From: DASRLE01 sp963825315
Lineage (GTDB): Bacteria > Verrucomicrobiota > Verrucomicrobiia > Limisphaerales > Palsa-1400
Assembly (NCBI GenBank): GCA_963825315.1
Contig: CAWGST010000005.1
Location: forward strand, 372,001 to 436,000
Length of the DNA: 64,000 nucleotides
Reading direction: 5' to 3'
Below the pieces are notes generated by a model. The model was not told where the DNA came from. It did no database searches and saw only the letters and a program-made list of their open reading frames with translations. This document shows positions 43,168 through 52,174 of this stretch, piece after piece. A program made the position numbers and the translations under genes. The first letter of the stretch is position 1, and each line of letters starts with the position of its first letter.

Positions 43168-44538
43168 TCAAACCCGCGCCAGCTCCGGCCAGAGCAACGC
43201 GCTCATTCGCATCCCTTTCTCGTAGCAATCGAGGCTGAACTTTTCGTTGGGCGAATGCGCGTTGTCGTCGGGCAGGGCCAGGCCGAGCAGCAGCGAATCG
43301 GCGCGGAGGATTTTTTTGAATTGCGTGACAATCGGGATCGAGCCGCCTTCGCGCATCAAAATGGGTTCATGCCCAAACGCTTTCTTGAGGGCGCGCAATC
43401 CCGCCCGCGCCAGGGGGCTTGTTGGCGAAACCAAATACGGCTCGCCGCCGTGCCCCGCCTTGATCTCCAATCTCACCGTCGGCGGGCAAAGGTCGCGCAG
43501 GCGTTTCAAGATCACTTTGCGGACATGCGCGGGGTCCTGGTTTGGCACCAGCCGAAACGTCAGCTTGGCGCTGGCCTGGGCCGGAATGATCGTTTTGCTT
43601 CCCTCCCCCTGGTAGCCGCTGGTCAACCCATTGATCTCGATGGTCGGACGCGCGGCGCGCTGTTCGGCAAAAGTGTAGCCGCGCTCGCCGAACAGTTCCG
43701 GCACACCGAGGAATTTCCGATATTCCGCCGCGCTCAAGGGAAGCCGCGCCGCTTCCTTTCTCTCGCGGGCAGAAAGCTTCGCCACCCCCTCATAAAATCC
43801 GGGAATATTGACCCGGCCCTGCTTGTCGCGCAACTGCCCCAGGATTTGGCACAGCGCCATGGCCGGATTATCCACCGTGCCTCCATAAATGCCTGAATGC
43901 AAATCGCGCGATGGTCCATGCACCGTCACTTCACAGGCGACAACGCCGCGCAAGGCATACGTCAGCGCGGGGAGTTTCAGGCTGGGCATTCCGGTGTCGG
44001 AAATGACCACGGCCTTGCAGGCCAATTCCCTGCGGTTCGCCTTGAGAAAACTTCCCAAATTCCTGCTGCCCACCTCCTCTTCGCCTTCGATCACGAAGGT
44101 CAAATCGCAAGGCAGTTCTGTCTTTGTTTTCAGGTAAGCTTCGACCGCGTTGAGGTGCGCCAGATTCTGGCCCTTGTTATCGCTGGCCCCGCGGGCGAAG
44201 AGCGAGCGCCCCTCGATCCGTGGTTTGAATGGGTCGCTCTTCCATAGTTTGAACGGCTCGGCCGGCTGAACATCGTAGTGTCCGTAAATGAGATACGGCG
44301 GCTTTTTTGACCCGCGCGCGCGCGGAGTTTTCGCGACGACGATCGGATGTCCTTCCGTTGGGCACAAGCGCGCTTCCAAGCCGATTTGGCGGCAACGCGC
44401 TACGAGCCATTTCGCGCACGCGGTCATATCGGCGCGATGACCGGCCTGCGCGGAAACACTGGGATACCGCACGTACTGGCACAACCCGTCAATAAATCGG
44501 GACTTGTTTTGCTCCAGATAATCTAAAACGGCCTGCAC
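43168..44538 (-). CDS. M20-family metallopeptidase (dipeptidase / ArgE-DapE type)
   Basis: 456 residues. Metal ligands appear in order: H in YLIYGHYDVQPAEP, D in LFARGASDNKGQNLAH, E-E in FVIEGEEEVGSRNLG, D in AVVISDTGMPS and H in LPDDNAHSPNEKFS. A dimerisation domain lies between (GPSRDLHSGIYGGTVDNPAM). The size and DNKG/DLHSGIYGG motifs fit M20 dipeptidases (CNDP-like) rather than ArgE or DapE. Cytoplasmic, no signal peptide. Start GTG 44538 gives the usual N-terminal helix. Confidence 0.93.
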   Translation of the reverse strand: MQAVLDYLEQNKSRFIDGLCQYVRYPSVSAQAGHRADMTACAKWLVARCRQIGLEARLCPTEGHPIVVAKTPRARGSKKPPYLIYGHYDVQPAEPFKLWKSDPFKPRIEGRSLFARGASDNKGQNLAHLNAVEAYLKTKTELPCDLTFVIEGEEEVGSRNLGSFLKANRRELACKAVVISDTGMPSLKLPALTYALRGVVACEVTVHGPSRDLHSGIYGGTVDNPAMALCQILGQLRDKQGRVNIPGFYEGVAKLSARERKEAARLPLSAAEYRKFLGVPELFGERGYTFAEQRAARPTIEINGLTSGYQGEGSKTIIPAQASAKLTFRLVPNQDPAHVRKVILKRLRDLCPPTVRLEIKAGHGGEPYLVSPTSPLARAGLRALKKAFGHEPILMREGGSIPIVTQFKKILRADSLLLGLALPDDNAHSPNEKFSLDCYEKGMRMSALLWPELARV

Positions 44539-44551
44539 GGTGTTATTTCAG

Positions 44552-45115
44552 CTATTCGTTGATTCCCCAATGCATGGGCCGGTCATCCTCGGCCAGAAGC
44601 TCGTTGACGCCGGGCTGGAACAGCGAGAGTCCCGCGCTTGTGCCTGCCAAGCCGGCCGCTGACCCCGGAGAACTGAGGCGCAAATAATCCAAACGCGCCC
44701 GCTTGGCCGTCAGGCGCAAATAAGATCGCAGAGGAAGTGATTGCGAGGCTCCTTTCGGCGAAGGCTGCACCAGTACCAGCGCTCCATCGCCCGCTTCCCG
44801 ATTGGGCAGCCACCCTTCGAACCATCGTTGCACGTCAACCGGCAACTCGGGCGATTGCGCGGAAAGAAGAATCAAATCAGCCTGGGCCGCGCTCTGCGCC
44901 GCTTCCATTGCAATTTCGGGGTCCGCCAGGTATTTGAAGCGCCACCAATCAAACTGAAATTCCAAATCATCCTTGAACTTCCAGGCCAGGGAATCGCAGA
45001 GATGAAGAAGCAAGTCCCGACCGCCAAGATCTTCGTAAATCGAGACGACAGCACACCGCTTGGTTGTTTCGCCGCCCTTGTTCCCGGAAACATTAACATC
45101 AAATCCCGCGCTCAT
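44552..45115 (-). CDS. Conserved hypothetical protein
   Basis: 187 residues from ATG 45115, immediately upstream of the M20 gene. CAVVSIYEDLGGRDLLLHLC, then FQFDWWRFKYLADPEIAMEA and ADLILLSAQSPELPVDVQRW suggest an alpha/beta fold with a receiver-like layout (strand-helix repeats). I have an impression of similar proteins across Verrucomicrobiota, but no function is known to me. Longer starts would add a proline-rich stretch without motifs. Confidence 0.7.
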   Translation of the reverse strand: MSAGFDVNVSGNKGGETTKRCAVVSIYEDLGGRDLLLHLCDSLAWKFKDDLEFQFDWWRFKYLADPEIAMEAAQSAAQADLILLSAQSPELPVDVQRWFEGWLPNREAGDGALVLVQPSPKGASQSLPLRSYLRLTAKRARLDYLRLSSPGSAAGLAGTSAGLSLFQPGVNELLAEDDRPMHWGINE

Positions 45116-45388
45116 CCATGATGGCCAAACAGGGAATGCCCGGGCACGCGTGCCTCGCCTGTCGGTATGATGATAACCAACCACCAAATGGCTCAAACGT
45201 CAAAGGAAAAGTTGATCGCAGTTTATTCACATAAGCTTGGCTAAAAGAAGGTCGGTTGTGCAAAAAGCAACAGCACGTATTGCGCAGGGCAGGAACATTC
45301 AAAATAAATTTCCTCGAAAAACATCGAAATCCGTCCTGTCTGGCAAAAGATTCCAGAAATGGCATCACTGCTGCTCAGGGAGAATCAA

Positions 45389-45733
45389 GTGAAGAAAATC
45401 GACGCGATTATCAAACCCTTCAAGTTGGACGAAGTCAAGGACGCCCTGGCGGAGGTCGGCATCGAAAGCATGACGATCACCGAAGTCAAGGGCTTCGGCC
45501 GCCAAAAGGGTCACACGGAGATTTACCGGGGCAGCGAATACACGGTTGATTTCCTGCCAAAGGTCAGGGTTGAAATCGTCCTGCCGGACGACCGCGTCGA
45601 GGACGCCATTTATGCGATCGTTACTTCGGCCAGGACGGGCAAAATCGGCGACGGCAAGGTATTTATCTCCAACGTGGAGGCAGCCGTTCGCATCCGCACT
45701 GAAGAGAAAGGAGAACTGGCGGTGTCAACTTGA
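45389..45733 (+). CDS. glnB: Nitrogen regulatory protein P-II
   Basis: 114 residues from GTG 45389, supported by AGGGAG seven bases upstream. KKIDAIIKPFKLDEVKDALA is the universal P-II opening; the T-loop holds the uridylylation tyrosine in IYRGSEYTVDFLPKVRVEIV, and the C-terminal loop TGKIGDGKVFI is intact. The VDFLPK form points to GlnB rather than GlnK. It senses 2-oxoglutarate and ATP/ADP. No amtB or glnA lies beside it in this window. A strong terminator follows. Confidence 0.95.
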   Translation: MKKIDAIIKPFKLDEVKDALAEVGIESMTITEVKGFGRQKGHTEIYRGSEYTVDFLPKVRVEIVLPDDRVEDAIYAIVTSARTGKIGDGKVFISNVEAAVRIRTEEKGELAVST

Positions 45734-45842
45734 GTTAAAATCCCGCGTCAAATCCACAGGGCGGGCCTTCCGTTCTTAATCTTGATTTCAATCCGGCGTC
45801 ATTCATGTCCGCAGGTCTGGAGGGACCGGGCAGGCTCATCAA

Positions 45843-45873
45843 GACGGCGCGGAACCCATCCGCGCCGTCTTTT
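45843..45873 (+). terminator. Rho-independent terminator
   Basis: A perfect 11-bp stem GACGGCGCGGA (45843-45853) / TCCGCGCCGTC (45859-45869) with a five-base loop is followed by TTTTCC. It lies 110 bases after glnB and before aroE, ending glnB transcription. Confidence 0.88.
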
Positions 45874-45923
45874 CCTGAACTTTGCAATTTGAACTTCGCG
45901 CGCCGTTGCCCTATAACCAGCGC

Positions 45924-46847
45924 GTGTCCGATGGAGTCAATGATTCAATTAATGCCAGCACGCGCTTTTGCGGCGTGTTCGGGCATCCCATCCGGCATTC
46001 TGCTTCGCCTGCCATGCAGAACGCCGCCCTGGCCGCCCTGAAGTTAAACTGGCGCTATCTGGCCTTCGAAGTTCACCCGGACAATCTGCGCGCGGCCATC
46101 GAAGGCGCGAAAGCCATGCGCTTCATCGGCCTCAACCTTACCGTGCCCCACAAGCTTCCGGCGCTGGAGATGGTGGACGCGGCCGATGCGCGGGCCAGGT
46201 TGTGGGGAGCCGTCAATACCATTGTTTTTGAAGCCCGCGATTCCCTGGGCGCGTGGGTCCCTTTGGCCAGGGCCGGGAACGATGCCATCAACGAAATCCG
46301 CAGCCACGGTTTCAACACGGATGCCGACGCCATTGTCCAATCGCTCAAGGAAGATTTCAAGTGGCCGGATTTGCGCGGGGCCGCGGTGCTGATCCTCGGC
46401 GCGGGCGGGGCGGCGCGCTCCGCCGCTCTGCGGTTGGCGCAGGAGGAGGTTGGACAGATCTTCCTGGTCAACCGAACGAGGGAACGCGCCCGGCAATTGG
46501 CGGCCAATATAACCGAACACTATCCGCGCCTGAGCGTCATTCAGGGTTATCCGCGCGATCCAGTCGATCTGGTCATTAACGCGACCTCTTTGGGTCTGAA
46601 GCCCGACGACCCCCTGCCCATCGAGCTTGCGTGGCTGCAATCGCGCCGGCCCGCCCGCGTCTATGACATGATCTATCGCCCAATGGAAACGGCCTTGTTG
46701 CGGGCGGCCAGGAGCGCGGGATGCCGGGTGGCCAATGGCCTCGGCATGTTGCTTTACCAGGGCGCGGAGGCGCTGAAACTCTGGTCTGGCGCTCCGCCCC
46801 CGCTTCAGATCATGCGCGCCGCCCTGGAGAAAAACATCCATGACTGA
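45924..46847 (+). CDS. aroE: Shikimate dehydrogenase
   Basis: About 307 residues. It reduces 3-dehydroshikimate with NADPH. FGHPIRHSASPAMQNAAL carries the substrate serines, NLTVPHKLPALEMVD the catalytic lysine, GAVNTIVF and HGFNTDADAIVQSL the conserved N and D, and ILGAGGAARSAALRLA the dinucleotide loop with NRTRERARQL after it. Start is uncertain: GTG 45924 is the shortest reasonable choice. aroC lies 1.1 kb away on the other strand. Confidence 0.94.
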   Translation: MSDGVNDSINASTRFCGVFGHPIRHSASPAMQNAALAALKLNWRYLAFEVHPDNLRAAIEGAKAMRFIGLNLTVPHKLPALEMVDAADARARLWGAVNTIVFEARDSLGAWVPLARAGNDAINEIRSHGFNTDADAIVQSLKEDFKWPDLRGAAVLILGAGGAARSAALRLAQEEVGQIFLVNRTRERARQLAANITEHYPRLSVIQGYPRDPVDLVINATSLGLKPDDPLPIELAWLQSRRPARVYDMIYRPMETALLRAARSAGCRVANGLGMLLYQGAEALKLWSGAPPPLQIMRAALEKNIHD

Positions 46848-46864
46848 CACCATCGCCCATCGTT

Positions 46865-47977
46865 ATGTTTGACCCAAAAATCTGGGCGCTGGTCCCGTTT
46901 CAATTTTGGACGCTGTGCTTCTTTGTCTTCGGCTGCGTGGCCGGCAGTTTTCTCAACGTCTGCATTCATCGGATGCCGCGTGAGGAGAGCATTGTCCGGC
47001 CGCCGTCGCATTGTCCCCATTGCGGGTATTCCATCCCCTGGCGCCTGAACATTCCGCTGCTGACCTGGCTCTGGCTGCGCGGCCGATGCGCCAATTGCCG
47101 GGCGCCGATTTCCGCGCGCTATTTTCTGGTCGAACTGCTGACCGGCCTGGTCTTTGCCGTGTGCTGGATTCACTTTGGGCGCCTCCATCCCCTGCTCGCC
47201 CCGGTTTATTGTGTCATGATCGGCGGCTTGATCGCCGCCACCTTCATTGACTGCGAGCATTTCATCATCCCGGATGAGATCACCATTGGGGGAATGGCCG
47301 CCGGCTTTTGCGCCGCGTTCCTCGTTCCCGCCTCGCATTTGAACTTTCCCTATTTCAACCCTTTGCGCGCCTCCGGACCCGCGATGGTTGACAGCTTGAT
47401 TGGCATGGCCGTGGGCGGCGCTGTCGTCTATGGGATTCTCCGCCTGGGCAAATTGCTCTTTGGCCGTTACCGGGTCCCTCTGCCTCCGGCCACAAGAATT
47501 TTCTTCACCGATACGGCGGTCAAATGGCCCGGGCAGGACATCGCCTACGAAGAATTGTTCTACCGCTCCAGTGACGCCATCCGTCTGCAAGCCCGCAGCG
47601 TGGAATTGATCGACCGCTGCTACCTCAACGTCGCCGTCCGCCTGCAACCCGAACGCCTGCAAATCGGCGCGGACACTTTCGATCCGGAAAAGGTCCTCCA
47701 CATGGAAGCGGTCACCGACCAAATCGTGCTGCCGCGCGAAGCGATGGGTTTGGGCGACGTGAAATTCATGGCGGCCATCGGCGCCTTCCTGGGATGGCCG
47801 GGGGTCCTGTTTTCGCTGGCCCTCAGCGCGGTCGTCGGCTCGGTCGTCGGCATCGCGTTGATTCTTGCCAACAAACGAAGCTGGTCCAGCCGCATGCCCT
47901 ATGGACCCTACATCGCGGTCGCCGCTGTCATCTGGATTTTTGGCGGATACGAGTGGGTCCGCCACTTATTTTTTTGA
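46865..47977 (+). CDS. Type IV prepilin peptidase with a long internal insert
   Basis: 370 residues, longer than the usual 250-290. N-terminal zinc-binding region C50-x2-C53 and C75-x2-C78 (CPHC, CANC), catalytic aspartates D129 (ATFIDCEHFIIPDEI) and the one in GLGDVKFMAAIGAFLGWPG. About 90 residues between these helices (from RVPLPPATRIFF to the segment before MEAVTDQIVLPREAMGLGD) form an extra soluble domain. The enzyme cleaves and methylates prepilins; pilT is 13 kb downstream. ATG 46865 is 17 bases after aroE. Confidence 0.92.
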   Translation: MFDPKIWALVPFQFWTLCFFVFGCVAGSFLNVCIHRMPREESIVRPPSHCPHCGYSIPWRLNIPLLTWLWLRGRCANCRAPISARYFLVELLTGLVFAVCWIHFGRLHPLLAPVYCVMIGGLIAATFIDCEHFIIPDEITIGGMAAGFCAAFLVPASHLNFPYFNPLRASGPAMVDSLIGMAVGGAVVYGILRLGKLLFGRYRVPLPPATRIFFTDTAVKWPGQDIAYEELFYRSSDAIRLQARSVELIDRCYLNVAVRLQPERLQIGADTFDPEKVLHMEAVTDQIVLPREAMGLGDVKFMAAIGAFLGWPGVLFSLALSAVVGSVVGIALILANKRSWSSRMPYGPYIAVAAVIWIFGGYEWVRHLFF

Positions 47978-49066
47978 CGGCGCGCGCCAGCCGCATTGGG
48001 CCTGTTGGCGCAGGGCGTGATCGGCCAGCACCAGCGCGGCCATGGCCTCCACCATCGGCACGGCGCGCGGCAGGACGCACGGATCATGCCGCCCCCGTGC
48101 TTTGAGCGTCGTGTTCTTCAAGTTCACGTCCACCGTTTGCTGCTCGCGCATCACTGTGGCCACCGGCTTGAAGGCCACTCGAAAGTAAATCATCTCGCCG
48201 TTGGAAATGCCCCCTTGAATGCCCCCCGAACGGTTGGTCAGCGTCCGCACCTTTCCGCCTTTGTTCCGAAACGCGTCGTTGTGCTGCCATCCTGTCAACA
48301 ATGTTCCTGCAAAACCCGAGCCGATTTCAAAACCCTTCGAGGCCGGCAGGCTCAACATGCCCTTCCCCAAATCCGCCTCCAGTCTGTCAAATACAGGTTC
48401 GCCCCACCCCGCCGGAACGCCCCGCCCCACGCACTCGATCACCCCGCCCACGCTGTCCCCCGCCCGGCGCATTTTCCCGATCAGCCGGATCATCCGGCGC
48501 GCCGCGTCCCCGTCGGGACAGCGCACCACGCTCGCCTCGACATCATTTTGCTTGACAGTCTCCATGTCCACCCGCGCCTCAATCCCCTGCACGCGCCGGA
48601 CATAGGCGACAATTTCGACCCCGAACCGTTCGCGCAAAAGTTTTTTGGCGACAGCGCCGGCGGCGACGCGTCCGATCGTTTCCCGGGCGCTGGTGCGGCC
48701 GCCGCCCTGCCAGTTGCGAATGCCGAACTTGGCCTGGTAGGTATAATCCGCGTGGGAAGGCCGGAATTTTGTGGCCATCTCGCTGTAGGCCTCGGGTCGG
48801 GCATCTTCATTTCTGACCCACATGGAAATGGGCGTGCCGAGCGTCATGCCCTCGAACGTGCCGGAAAGAATTTCCACCCGGTCCGCCTCCTTGCGCGGTG
48901 AAACGATGGCCGATTGTCCGGGTCGGCGGCGATCCAGATCGGGCTGAATATCCGCTTCCACCAGGCCGAGGCGCGGCGGACAACCATCAATGACGACGCC
49001 GACACCGCCCCCGTGGGATTCCCCCCAGGTGGTGATGCGAAACAACTGTCCGAACGAATTTCCCAT
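47966..49066 (-). CDS. aroC: Chorismate synthase
   Basis: 366 residues; makes chorismate from EPSP with reduced FMN. The opening GNSFGQLFRITTWGESHGGG is the first family signature, with GGGRTSARETIGRVAAGAVA as the second and a long glycine-rich segment (NRSGGIQGGISNGEMIYFRV) as the third; RHDPCVLPRAVPMVEAMAAL closes it. Converges with and slightly overlaps the prepilin peptidase 3' end (12 bases). Confidence 0.97.
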   Translation of the reverse strand: MGNSFGQLFRITTWGESHGGGVGVVIDGCPPRLGLVEADIQPDLDRRRPGQSAIVSPRKEADRVEILSGTFEGMTLGTPISMWVRNEDARPEAYSEMATKFRPSHADYTYQAKFGIRNWQGGGRTSARETIGRVAAGAVAKKLLRERFGVEIVAYVRRVQGIEARVDMETVKQNDVEASVVRCPDGDAARRMIRLIGKMRRAGDSVGGVIECVGRGVPAGWGEPVFDRLEADLGKGMLSLPASKGFEIGSGFAGTLLTGWQHNDAFRNKGGKVRTLTNRSGGIQGGISNGEMIYFRVAFKPVATVMREQQTVDVNLKNTTLKARGRHDPCVLPRAVPMVEAMAALVLADHALRQQAQCGWRAPSKK

Positions 49067-49067
49067 T

Positions 49068-49151
49068 GGGCGATTTTAAAGTTCAAGCCTCAAACTTCAA
49101 AGTCCAAAGTTGTAGGTTTCAAAATTCTGCTTGCTATTACTTAGGGATTCG
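49068..49151. repeat. Short degenerate CAAAGTTC-type repeat before padR
   Basis: TTCAAGCCTCAAACTTCAAA, then GTCCAAAGTTG is a set of near-copies of an 8-9 base unit between aroC and padR. It could be slippage-derived and overlaps the likely promoter region of both divergent genes. Confidence 0.35.
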
Positions 49152-49481
49152 ATGTATTCTATGTCCGTGAAAATTAAAGGCGGATTGCCCGCATTAATTT
49201 TGCAGAATTTGAGCCGTGGCCCGAATCACGGCTATCGCATTGCGCAGGAGATCAAGCAGAAATCCAAAGGCGTGCTTGACTTCAGGGAAGGCACGCTCTA
49301 TCCGAGTCTCCACGGGCTGGAAGGCAAAGGACTCCTTGTTTCCCACACCCGCGATGAAAACGGACGCACCCGCTGCTACTACGAGCTCACCGAAAAGGGG
49401 AAACGAGCCTTGGCTGCGGAAAAACAGGAGTGGCATCGCTTTTCCCTTGCCTTTAACCTCATTCTTCAGGAGGCAACATGA
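49152..49481 (+). CDS. PadR-family transcriptional regulator
   Basis: 109 residues from ATG 49152, preceded by TAGGGA. GGLPALILQNLSRGPNHGYR, IAQEIKQKSKGVLDFREGTL and YPSLHGLEGKGLLVS form the PadR winged helix; GRTRCYYELTEKGKRALAAE is the wing and C-terminal helix. The ATGA overlap with the next gene is the common pairing of PadR with a membrane protein carrying a permease-prefix-like N-terminus, which may be its regulated target. Confidence 0.92.
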   Translation: MYSMSVKIKGGLPALILQNLSRGPNHGYRIAQEIKQKSKGVLDFREGTLYPSLHGLEGKGLLVSHTRDENGRTRCYYELTEKGKRALAAEKQEWHRFSLAFNLILQEAT

Positions 49482-50149
49482 GCGGGATTAAAATGACTCG
49501 CGCGCCCAAGCTCACCGAGTGGCTCGAAATTGCCACCGCCGAACTCACGACGCCGGCCAAAAAGCGGATTCGTCTGGAGATCGAAGAGCATTTTGCCGCC
49601 GCCGTGGAAAATCATACGGCGAACGGTTGCCCTGAAACTGACGCCCAAGCAACGGCTCTGGCCGAATTGGGCGACGCAACCGCTGCCGCCAAGCACTTCC
49701 GCAGCCGACACCTGACCGAGAAGGAAGCGAAGTATATCGAACGGATGTTGAAATATTCCCGCGGCTGGATTTGGATTCTTCTCTGTTATGCTGTGTCTCC
49801 TCTCCTATGTGTGTATTTTTTTCATCTCCTGAAGCGCCATAACGCCTCTGTCGCTTTCCCTTCCGTCGCTGGTGCTATCGTACTATTCATGATTCCAACG
49901 ATCAGCTTCTTTGTATCAAGACGCAACAACCCCAGGCCCGACATCCGCCTGCTTCTTTTGCTGCAACTCCTCAATCAAGGAGGTTTTATGATATTATGCA
50001 TATGGTGGGCGGTTCGAATTGATTGGGGGATGTTTGGCATGCTCGTTTCCGCTTGGCCTGTTTTTCGAGACCTACCTCTTTGGTACAAATTAGGAAGAAT
50101 TGGCGGCGTCTGGCAGGACATGCCGCCAAACAAGACCACTGCGTCATGA
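49478..50149 (+). CDS. Membrane protein with a permease-prefix-like N-terminal domain
   Basis: 223 residues. The N-terminal 85 residues are a soluble three-helix unit (ELTTPAKKRIRLEIEEHFAA, then PETDAQATALAELGDATAAA) like the 'permease prefix' or DUF1700-type domain. Four membrane helices follow (for example GWIWILLCYAVSPLLCVYFF and SVAGAIVLFMIPTISFFVS). In this lineage PadR plus such a protein often sits near ABC permeases; none is found here. Confidence 0.72.
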   Translation: MSGIKMTRAPKLTEWLEIATAELTTPAKKRIRLEIEEHFAAAVENHTANGCPETDAQATALAELGDATAAAKHFRSRHLTEKEAKYIERMLKYSRGWIWILLCYAVSPLLCVYFFHLLKRHNASVAFPSVAGAIVLFMIPTISFFVSRRNNPRPDIRLLLLLQLLNQGGFMILCIWWAVRIDWGMFGMLVSAWPVFRDLPLWYKLGRIGGVWQDMPPNKTTAS

Positions 50150-50220
50150 TGGAAAGCGGCCTCGTTAGGCGATCCTAATTATCCTTCAAACAATGCGCGG
50201 GGGAGACCGGTTTTTGAAAG

Positions 50221-50556
50221 CTACCGCGATGGGAGCAGGAGCACCGATTCGGGTGCGGATTCCAAGACGCGAATGTCGTTTTCGTGTTTGAGCAGGAGGT
50301 TGAGGTGTCGGTCGCGGGTGCAGTTGCCCAAGCACAGCCAGACCAGTTTGGGCGGTGCGCCCAACAGCAGGCTGCGCTGGTAGAAATCGCCATCCTTGGA
50401 AACCAGGGTGAAGCCGTTGACGCGGGCGTATTCCCAAATGGACTGATCGGTGCGCCCTTTTAACCCGCAATCACGAACGTGAACGCTGCCGGGAAACTGG
50501 CTGTGCAGCAAACGGGGCAACTTTGGCGAGGGGTTCTCGTCAAAGAGCAGCTTCAT
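50221..50556 (-). CDS. DUF5615 PIN-like toxin
   Basis: 111 residues with the DUF5615 pattern: MKLLFDENPSPKLPRLLHSQ, DQSIWEYARVNGFTLVSKDG, DFYQRSLLLGAPPKLVWLCL. D6 and E7, the KDGDF aspartates and a late acidic residue provide the PIN-like metal site. This family is presumed to be a ribonuclease toxin; the antitoxin is the DUF433 gene upstream. Four-base ATGA overlap. Confidence 0.88.
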   Translation of the reverse strand: MKLLFDENPSPKLPRLLHSQFPGSVHVRDCGLKGRTDQSIWEYARVNGFTLVSKDGDFYQRSLLLGAPPKLVWLCLGNCTRDRHLNLLLKHENDIRVLESAPESVLLLPSR

Positions 50557-50777
50557 GCCGTGCCTACCATCAAGCGGCGTTCACGGTCGGCGGCGAAGGA
50601 AAGACACGCTTGAATATCGTCGGCTGTCAAATCGGGAAAGTCGTCAAGCACTTCCGCGACCGTCATGCCGCCACCGAGATAATCAAGCACGTCGGCAACA
50701 GCGATGCGAGTGCCGCAAACGCAAGGTTTGCCGCTACGCACAAGTGGATCAATACTGATGCGTTGCCGATAATCCAT
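50553..50777 (-). CDS. DUF433 antitoxin
   Basis: 74 residues: ISIDPLVRSGKPCVCGTRIA, VADVLDYLGGGMTVAEVLDD, FPDLTADDIQACLSFAADRE. The GKPxVxGTRI motif and FPxLTxxDIxAxLxYA are the DUF433 signature, a winged-helix antitoxin usually coupled to DUF5615 or other PIN-like toxins. It starts at ATG 50777. Confidence 0.9.
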   Translation of the reverse strand: MDYRQRISIDPLVRSGKPCVCGTRIAVADVLDYLGGGMTVAEVLDDFPDLTADDIQACLSFAADRERRLMVGTA

Positions 50778-50852
50778 GCTCGAAAGATACGGCTTAAACC
50801 CTTGCAGTCAAGCGCCAAGCCTCTGTTGCCCAGCGCAATGGACAATGCTCCC

Positions 50853-51242
50853 TCAAACAATGCGCGGCGGGACGGGGTTTTTGGGGTGCGCAGAGAGGAT
50901 TTGCAGGCTCGTTATCGCCGCCCACAGCAAGGAGGCGGCGAAAATACCCAAGCCCGCCAACGGCCACCGTATTTCACGCCATAGGGTTGCCAGTATTTCA
51001 ACTGGATCGCCGGTGGATTGGTTCACGCGCGTCCAGTTCTCCAGCATCCATTCCATCAGATGAATGCCCGTTGCCACGCTGAGGATGAATCCGACCGCCG
51101 CCAGGGCCAATTGATAATAGCCAATCGGTTTTCCCGCCGCCAGCGAACCTGACCCGGGCAAGGCAAGATTGGCCGTCAGACACGCCCAGGCCTCCGTGCG
51201 GTTGGCGGGGCCTTTGGCGCGGCTGGCAAGGACAAGTTTCAC
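50853..51242 (-). CDS. Conserved membrane protein of unknown function
   Basis: 129 residues from GTG 51242, 17 bases after the stop of the GYF gene. KGPANRTEAWACLTANLALPGSGSLA is an amphipathic, possibly reentrant N-terminal part, followed by GYYQLALAAVGFILSVATGI and a second helix WPLAGLGIFAASLLWAAITS. The LTANLALPGSGSLAAG phrase gives an impression of a recurring small family in Verrucomicrobiota. Cotranscribed with the GYF/DUF2752 group. Confidence 0.7.
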   Translation of the reverse strand: MKLVLASRAKGPANRTEAWACLTANLALPGSGSLAAGKPIGYYQLALAAVGFILSVATGIHLMEWMLENWTRVNQSTGDPVEILATLWREIRWPLAGLGIFAASLLWAAITSLQILSAHPKNPVPPRIV

Positions 51243-51258
51243 AGGGAACGCGGGAGAT

Positions 51259-51735
51259 TTACCAGTGGTGCCAATGGTGATGAAACACCCGCCAGGCACC
51301 GGGCGGAAAGCCAAGGGACCACGGCAGGAAACAATGCCAGGCCAAACCCACCACCGAAAGAATCAAGCCCGCCAGGGCCATGCCTTTGCCGCCTTGCTGG
51401 GGATGGGCCTCGTGCTGGCTTAGCGCGATGACCGAAAAGATGATTCCAAAAACCGCGCAAACAACACCGAAACAGCAGCAGACATTGGACAGCACGCCGC
51501 AGATCAGGCCCGCCAGCGCCAGGCCGTTGTCTTGTTTGACCGCCGCCGGGGGAGGTATCGTGACCACGGGCGGGACGCCGAATTCGGGCGTTGACGACAA
51601 GGCTCTCCACTCGTTGCTCCCTTCCGCCTGAAGCAGCGTTGCGCTGTTGACCCGTCCTTCAGCCTGCCATTGCCGGATTTGAGCGACGGACACAGGGCCA
51701 TAGATTTTTTGGTCGGTGCCAATGACTTTGTACAT
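51259..51735 (-). CDS. GYF-domain / DUF4190 membrane protein
   Basis: 158 residues. The N-terminal GYF_2 domain (MYKVIGTDQKIYGPVSVAQI, RQWQAEGRVNSATLLQAEGS) is followed by a proline linker and a DUF4190-like double helix region (LAGLICGVLSNVCCCFGVVC, GKGMALAGLILSVVGLAWHC) with a histidine-rich end (FHHHWHHW). GYF domains bind proline-rich peptides. A similar protein is encoded two genes upstream. Confidence 0.85.
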   Translation of the reverse strand: MYKVIGTDQKIYGPVSVAQIRQWQAEGRVNSATLLQAEGSNEWRALSSTPEFGVPPVVTIPPPAAVKQDNGLALAGLICGVLSNVCCCFGVVCAVFGIIFSVIALSQHEAHPQQGGKGMALAGLILSVVGLAWHCFLPWSLGFPPGAWRVFHHHWHHW

Positions 51736-51748
51736 GGATGACTCCAGA

Positions 51749-52171
51749 TTAATGAGATATCGCCATCAGCCGTGAAATCGGCACATTCCGCAAAATCCCA
51801 AAAACAACCAAGCCCGCCACCAAGGCCCATCCGAAGAGGGGGCGCGTCACAATGCCGGGCAGCCTTTTGCCTGTGGCAAGCCAGATCAATTCCCGTGTCC
51901 CCAACCAAAACCCGACGGGCAAAAGCGCCACTACCAAGGAATTCAACCGCCAAGCCGCCGCAAAGTTGCCGTGGGTCAATTGATGCAGCGCCCGCAACGT
52001 TCCGCATCCGGGGCACAACAGCCCCGTCGTCTGGTGCAGCAGGCAGATGGGATAAAAGCCGTGGGTGGCGGGGTCAAAAAGGAACAAAGTAATCAGCGCC
52101 CCCGCCGCCACCGCCAAACCCGCGATGGCAAGGAAAAAGTACCAAGGCGACGCTGCCAAGGGTCCTTTCAT
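51749..52171 (-). CDS. DUF2752 membrane protein
   Basis: 140 residues with three to four hydrophobic helices. CLLHQTTGLLCPGCGTLRAL, HQLTHGNFAAAWRLNSLVVA is the DUF2752 signature (CPGCG-R). Function is unknown. It sits between two GYF-DUF4190 genes on the same strand with 3-13 base gaps, a common arrangement in Verrucomicrobiota and Bacteroidota, suggesting a shared membrane process. Confidence 0.9.
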   Translation of the reverse strand: MKGPLAASPWYFFLAIAGLAVAAGALITLFLFDPATHGFYPICLLHQTTGLLCPGCGTLRALHQLTHGNFAAAWRLNSLVVALLPVGFWLGTRELIWLATGKRLPGIVTRPLFGWALVAGLVVFGILRNVPISRLMAISH

Positions 52172-52174
52172 AAT

